Origin: Thermaerobacter marianensis DSM 12885
GTDB taxonomy: Bacteria; Bacillota; Sulfobacillia; Thermaerobacterales; Thermaerobacteraceae
Assembly: GCF_000184705.1 (NCBI RefSeq)
Contig: NC_014831.1
Location: 868,001-932,000 of the forward strand
DNA: 64,000 bases
Direction: 5' to 3'
In this document: one piece after another, positions 61,247 through 64,000 of the stretch
Layout: every line of letters starts with the position of its first letter
How positions within the stretch are numbered: position 1 is the stretch's first letter
Notes under the pieces: generated by a model
What the model was told of the DNA's origin: nothing
The model's input: the letters and a program-made list of their open reading frames with translations, nothing else
The model's database searches: none
Position numbers and translations under genes: made by a program

Positions 61247-62641
61247 GTGGTGAGCGCAGGCAGCGGCGGAGCGGAGCCGATGGAGGTCAACGGGCGCCCG
61301 GCGGGCCGGCCCGGCCCCGGGCAAGGCGCGGGAGCGGTGGCGGCACGGCGGCAGAACGCGGCCACGGGCCCGGCGCCGGAACGGGCGCAGCGCACCGGCC
61401 AGGAGGTGACTGACCCGCAGGCGGTTCGTCCCAGCCCCTCACCCCGGAGTGCGAGTTCCGATCCCGGGGAGGACGGCCACGACGGCACCGTGTACGACGT
61501 GGCCATCGTGGGCGGCGGCCCGGCGGGCCTGTTCGCCGCCTTCTACGCGGGGCTGCGGGGCATGAGGGCGGTGCTCATCGAGGCGGCGGGCCAGCTGGGC
61601 GGGCAGCCGGCCCTGGTCTACCCGGAGAAGTGGGTCTACGACGTGGCGGGCTTTCCCCGGATCCGGGCCGGGGAGCTGGCGGAGCGGCTGATCGAGCAAG
61701 CCTTGCGCTTCGGTCCGGACGTGCGGCTGAACACCCGGGCCGAGAGCCTGATGCCGGAAGGGGTGGCGGGGGAACCAGCGGGCGAGCGGCCCGGAACCGG
61801 CGCTGCCGGGGAGGAACCGGCGGGGCAGGACGGCCCGGCCGGTGCCGGCTCCCCACCGGTGGACCCGGCCCGGACGCCCGGCGGCTGGGCGGCAACTGCG
61901 GGCGGGGCACCGGGTGGCGCGGCGGGGCGTCCGGAGCCGGTGGCCTACCGCCTGGGACTGGCCGGGGGCGGGTTCGTCCGCGCCCGGGGCGTGGTGGTGG
62001 CCGCCGGGCTGGGCGCCTTCACCCCGAAGCGGCTGCCGGCGCCGGGTCTGGACCGCTGGGAAGGCCGGGGTCTGAGCTACGGCGTCCGCCGCCTGGACGA
62101 CCTGCGGGGCAAGCACGTGGTCATCGTGGGCGGCGGCGACGCGGCGGTGGACTGGGCCCTGATGGCGGTGGACGTGGCGGCCTCCGTCACCCTGGTCCAC
62201 CGGCGGCGCCAGTTCCGCGCCCTGGAGGAGAGCGTCCGGGCGCTGAAGGAGAGCCCCGTTCGCCTCGAACTGGACGCCGAGGTGGTGGAGGCCGGCGGCA
62301 GCGACCGGCTGGAGTGGGTCCGCGTGGCCCGGAAGGCGGAAGGCACCGCCGTGGAGCTGGCGTGCGACGTGCTGGTGCCGTGCCTGGGCTTCAAGGCCGA
62401 CCTGGGTGGCCTCGCCCGATGGGGCTTTGCGGTCGAGGGCCACGAGATCGTCACCGGCCCGGCGGGCGAGACCACGCTGCCGCGGGTGTACGCCGTGGGC
62501 GACGTGGCCCGTTACCCCGGCAAGATCAAGCTGATCGCCGTGGGCTTCGCCGAGGCCGCCATGGCCATCAGCCACCTGAAGACCCGGCTCGACCCGGCGG
62601 CCAGCCTGCAGCCGGCCCACAGCAGCGAGCTGCGGCTGTAA
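61247..62641 (+). CDS. Ferredoxin-NADP+ reductase, thioredoxin-reductase-like type (YumC-like)
   Basis: A 464-residue flavoprotein. FAD motif VAIVGGGPAGLFAAFYAGLRGMRAVLIE (GGGPAG at about 89-94), GQLGGQPALVYPEKWVYDVAGFP, NADPH motif VVIVGGGDAAVDWALM, HRRRQFRALEESV, and VYAVGDVARYPGKIKLIAVGFAEAAMA match bacterial type-2 ferredoxin/flavodoxin-NADP reductases. There is no redox CxxC, so it is not a thioredoxin reductase. An 80-residue N-terminal extension and a Gly/Pro insertion of about 50 residues split the usual layout. GTG 61247 follows GGAGAGGGGAG. The CTCAG array upstream suggests control by the adjacent two-component system. Confidence 0.92.
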   Translation: MVSAGSGGAEPMEVNGRPAGRPGPGQGAGAVAARRQNAATGPAPERAQRTGQEVTDPQAVRPSPSPRSASSDPGEDGHDGTVYDVAIVGGGPAGLFAAFYAGLRGMRAVLIEAAGQLGGQPALVYPEKWVYDVAGFPRIRAGELAERLIEQALRFGPDVRLNTRAESLMPEGVAGEPAGERPGTGAAGEEPAGQDGPAGAGSPPVDPARTPGGWAATAGGAPGGAAGRPEPVAYRLGLAGGGFVRARGVVVAAGLGAFTPKRLPAPGLDRWEGRGLSYGVRRLDDLRGKHVVIVGGGDAAVDWALMAVDVAASVTLVHRRRQFRALEESVRALKESPVRLELDAEVVEAGGSDRLEWVRVARKAEGTAVELACDVLVPCLGFKADLGGLARWGFAVEGHEIVTGPAGETTLPRVYAVGDVARYPGKIKLIAVGFAEAAMAISHLKTRLDPAASLQPAHSSELRL

Positions 62642-62737
62642 GCGAGGGCGCAGCCGGCGCGCCCGCCCGCCGTCCCGGGCAGGCGCGGGGCCGTCAACCC
62701 GGCGGGCCGCGACCCGAACGGGGGAGGGAGGCCGGGG

Positions 62738-64000
62738 TCAAGGGGCCCGGGACCCCGGCGGCCGCCACGACGGGGGAAGTCCGAACATCCGGGCGGCGTC
62801 CGGGGTCCGGGCCACCAGGTCGGACCGGTCGATGGCCCGCAGGCTGTCCTTGCCCAGGGCGCGGGCGGCCTCCGCCATCTCCAGGGTACAGGCACGCAGG
62901 AAGTTGGCCACCGTCCGCGCCCCGTCTTCCGGGTTGAACCGGCCGGCCAGCCGGCCGGTGGCCCACACCAGCTGGGTGATGGGTTCGAAGGGGATCGCCT
63001 TGCTCAGCTGGCCGTGGGTGGCTGCCATCATCACCACGGTGCCCAGGTAGACGGCGTCGGCCCCCAGGGCCAGGGCTTTGAGAGCCTCCCCCGGTGTGCG
63101 CAGGCCGCCGCCGACGATCAAGCTAACCTGCTGCCGGACGCCCGCGGCCTCCAGCAGGGCGACGGCCCGGACCAGGGCGTGGAGGGTGGGGATGCCGAAG
63201 TCGTCCGCCAGCACGGGCGGCGTTTCGCGGGTGCCCCCCTCCGACCCGTCCAGGGCGATGACGTCGGCGCCGGCTTCCACCACCGCCAGGAGATCGCGTT
63301 CCAGGTCGTGGGTGGCCACCAGCTTCACGGCCACCGGCGCTCCACCCGTCCACCGGCGCAGGCGCTCGATCAGGTCCCGGAAGGCCTGCGGATCGCGGCT
63401 CTCCGGCAGGGGAGCGTCCAGGATCATGTGCTCGGCCCCTTCTCCCCCCATGAGCGAGCGCGCCTCGGCCGGAATGCGGTCGGTGCGGATCCAGCGCCCC
63501 AAGCCGGCCCGGGCCCCGTGGCCCAGGCGGATCTCGACCATGCTGGCCCGGGCCAGCTGGCCGGGGTCGCGGTTCCAGGAGGCGCCCGTGAACTGGAGGA
63601 TCAGCGGCCCGCGGGAATCCAGGAGCTCCGGCAGGACGGGGCCGGAGCCGGCGTTGTACGCCGTACCCGCCATGTGCGCCCCCCGTGCCAGGGCCAGGGC
63701 AAAGGCCTTGTTGACCCCCACGCCGTAGCCCATGGCGCTGACGAGGAGAGGCGTCTCCAGCCGCAGCGGGCGGGCGGCCCGGGGCCCTATGACCGTGGAG
63801 GTGTCGATCCGGGCCTCGGGGGGCAGGGGTGGACGCGCCAGCTGGGCAGGGTTGAAGGCGACGTCCTCCCAGCGGCTGACCCGGGTGAGGCCGCCCAGGG
63901 GCCGCTCCAGAAGCTCCCCCTTGTCCGCCCGCAGCTCGACCTCCAGCAAGGTGGTGGGGGGCACCCTGGTCATGCCGATCACCAGGTCCCAGAGGTTCTC
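62738..64000 (-). CDS. FMN-binding glutamate-synthase-domain protein, 5' end beyond the window
   Basis: At least 420 residues of a GltB-like alpha/beta barrel. Conserved parts include TPLLVSAMGYGVGVNKAFALALARGAHMAGTAYNAGSGPVLPE, VAVKLVATHDLERDLLAVVEAGADVIALDGSEGGTRETPP and SLIVGGGLRTPGEALKALALGADAVYLGT. This stand-alone FMN domain lacks the glutaminase part; relatives occur in archaea and Bacillota with unproven roles. Reading on to the window edge adds ENLWDL in frame, resembling the NLWEL that relatives have before this point, so the true start is probably outside. Confidence 0.88.
   Translation of the reverse strand, partial: ENLWDLVIGMTRVPPTTLLEVELRADKGELLERPLGGLTRVSRWEDVAFNPAQLARPPLPPEARIDTSTVIGPRAARPLRLETPLLVSAMGYGVGVNKAFALALARGAHMAGTAYNAGSGPVLPELLDSRGPLILQFTGASWNRDPGQLARASMVEIRLGHGARAGLGRWIRTDRIPAEARSLMGGEGAEHMILDAPLPESRDPQAFRDLIERLRRWTGGAPVAVKLVATHDLERDLLAVVEAGADVIALDGSEGGTRETPPVLADDFGIPTLHALVRAVALLEAAGVRQQVSLIVGGGLRTPGEALKALALGADAVYLGTVVMMAATHGQLSKAIPFEPITQLVWATGRLAGRFNPEDGARTVANFLRACTLEMAEAARALGKDSLRAIDRSDLVARTPDAARMFGLPPSWRPPGSRAP

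Overview
The window looks like chromosomal DNA from a high-GC, Gram-positive-type thermophile of the Bacillota, most like Thermaerobacter or a relative. This is inferred from gene content and style, not from a database match. GC is roughly 70%, GTG and TTG starts are very common behind strong AGGAGG-type ribosome sites, and the haem genes are of the Gram-positive hemH-hemY type. A monothiol bacilliredoxin, an LCP cell-wall protein and several lipoproteins are present, and nothing points to an outer membrane. No rRNA, tRNA, CRISPR array, prophage or insertion sequence was found.

Layout. 1-8.2 kb: a sugar-nucleotide epimerase, small membrane proteins, a GNAT acetyltransferase, a class V aminotransferase, and a leftward tetR-permease-ATPase-ATPase drug-efflux-type operon with a perfect palindromic operator. 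8.2-13 kb: a patchy sugar cluster (N-terminally truncated SIS isomerase, DeoR regulator, class II aldolase), half of a chromate transporter, and an esterase whose first 29 codons are triplicated. 13-19 kb: UV-damage endonuclease, glutaryl-CoA dehydrogenase, orphan AbrB antitoxin, F420-ligase-like protein, HAD phosphatase. 19.5-25.4 kb: cytochrome bd oxidase (cydAB), LCP ligase, GAF-GGDEF cyclase coupled to a bacilliredoxin. 25.7-29.5 kb: SDR, ZIP-type metal transporter, alanine/glycine symporter. 30-37.7 kb: AtuA-like protein, DUF4387 protein, peptide-type ABC binding protein and two permeases, and a class C26 amidohydrolase, apparently one operon without its ATPases. 37.7-42.5 kb: two toxin-antitoxin loci (one with a broken toxin), an M20 amidohydrolase and an isolated nuoB. 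42.7-48.5 kb: luciferase-like oxidoreductase, glyA, a CpsB-type phosphatase, panD, an EVE protein, ispH. 48.8-55 kb: glycine-betaine ABC operon with a leader terminator, then hemH-hemY. 55-64 kb: sugar dehydrogenase, orphan antitoxin, Fur protein, DoxX, a two-component system, ferredoxin-NADP reductase, and a glutamate-synthase-like protein cut by the window end.

Three observations stand out. (1) The ABC substrate-binding protein at 32027-33751 is circularly permuted: the family's C-terminal segment comes first, behind an intact lipoprotein signal, followed by the N-terminal segment. (2) The 9-mer GGACGAACC (core of GGACGAACCGG) occurs 32 times by eye on both strands, against about one expected from base composition. 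It is concentrated in spacers and disordered linkers, like an uptake, recombination or segregation signal. (3) CTCAG direct repeats at an exact 11-bp period sit upstream of doxX and upstream of the reductase gene, flanking a PhoB-type two-component system and suggesting its regulon.

Many proteins also carry long Gly/Pro/Ala-rich extensions or insertions (NuoB, the C26 enzyme, GGDEF, ZIP, the reductase). The window also shows small-scale decay and duplication: truncated isomerase, truncated PIN toxin, frameshifted small gene, esterase fragment, and 87-bp, 26-bp and 21-bp repeats.
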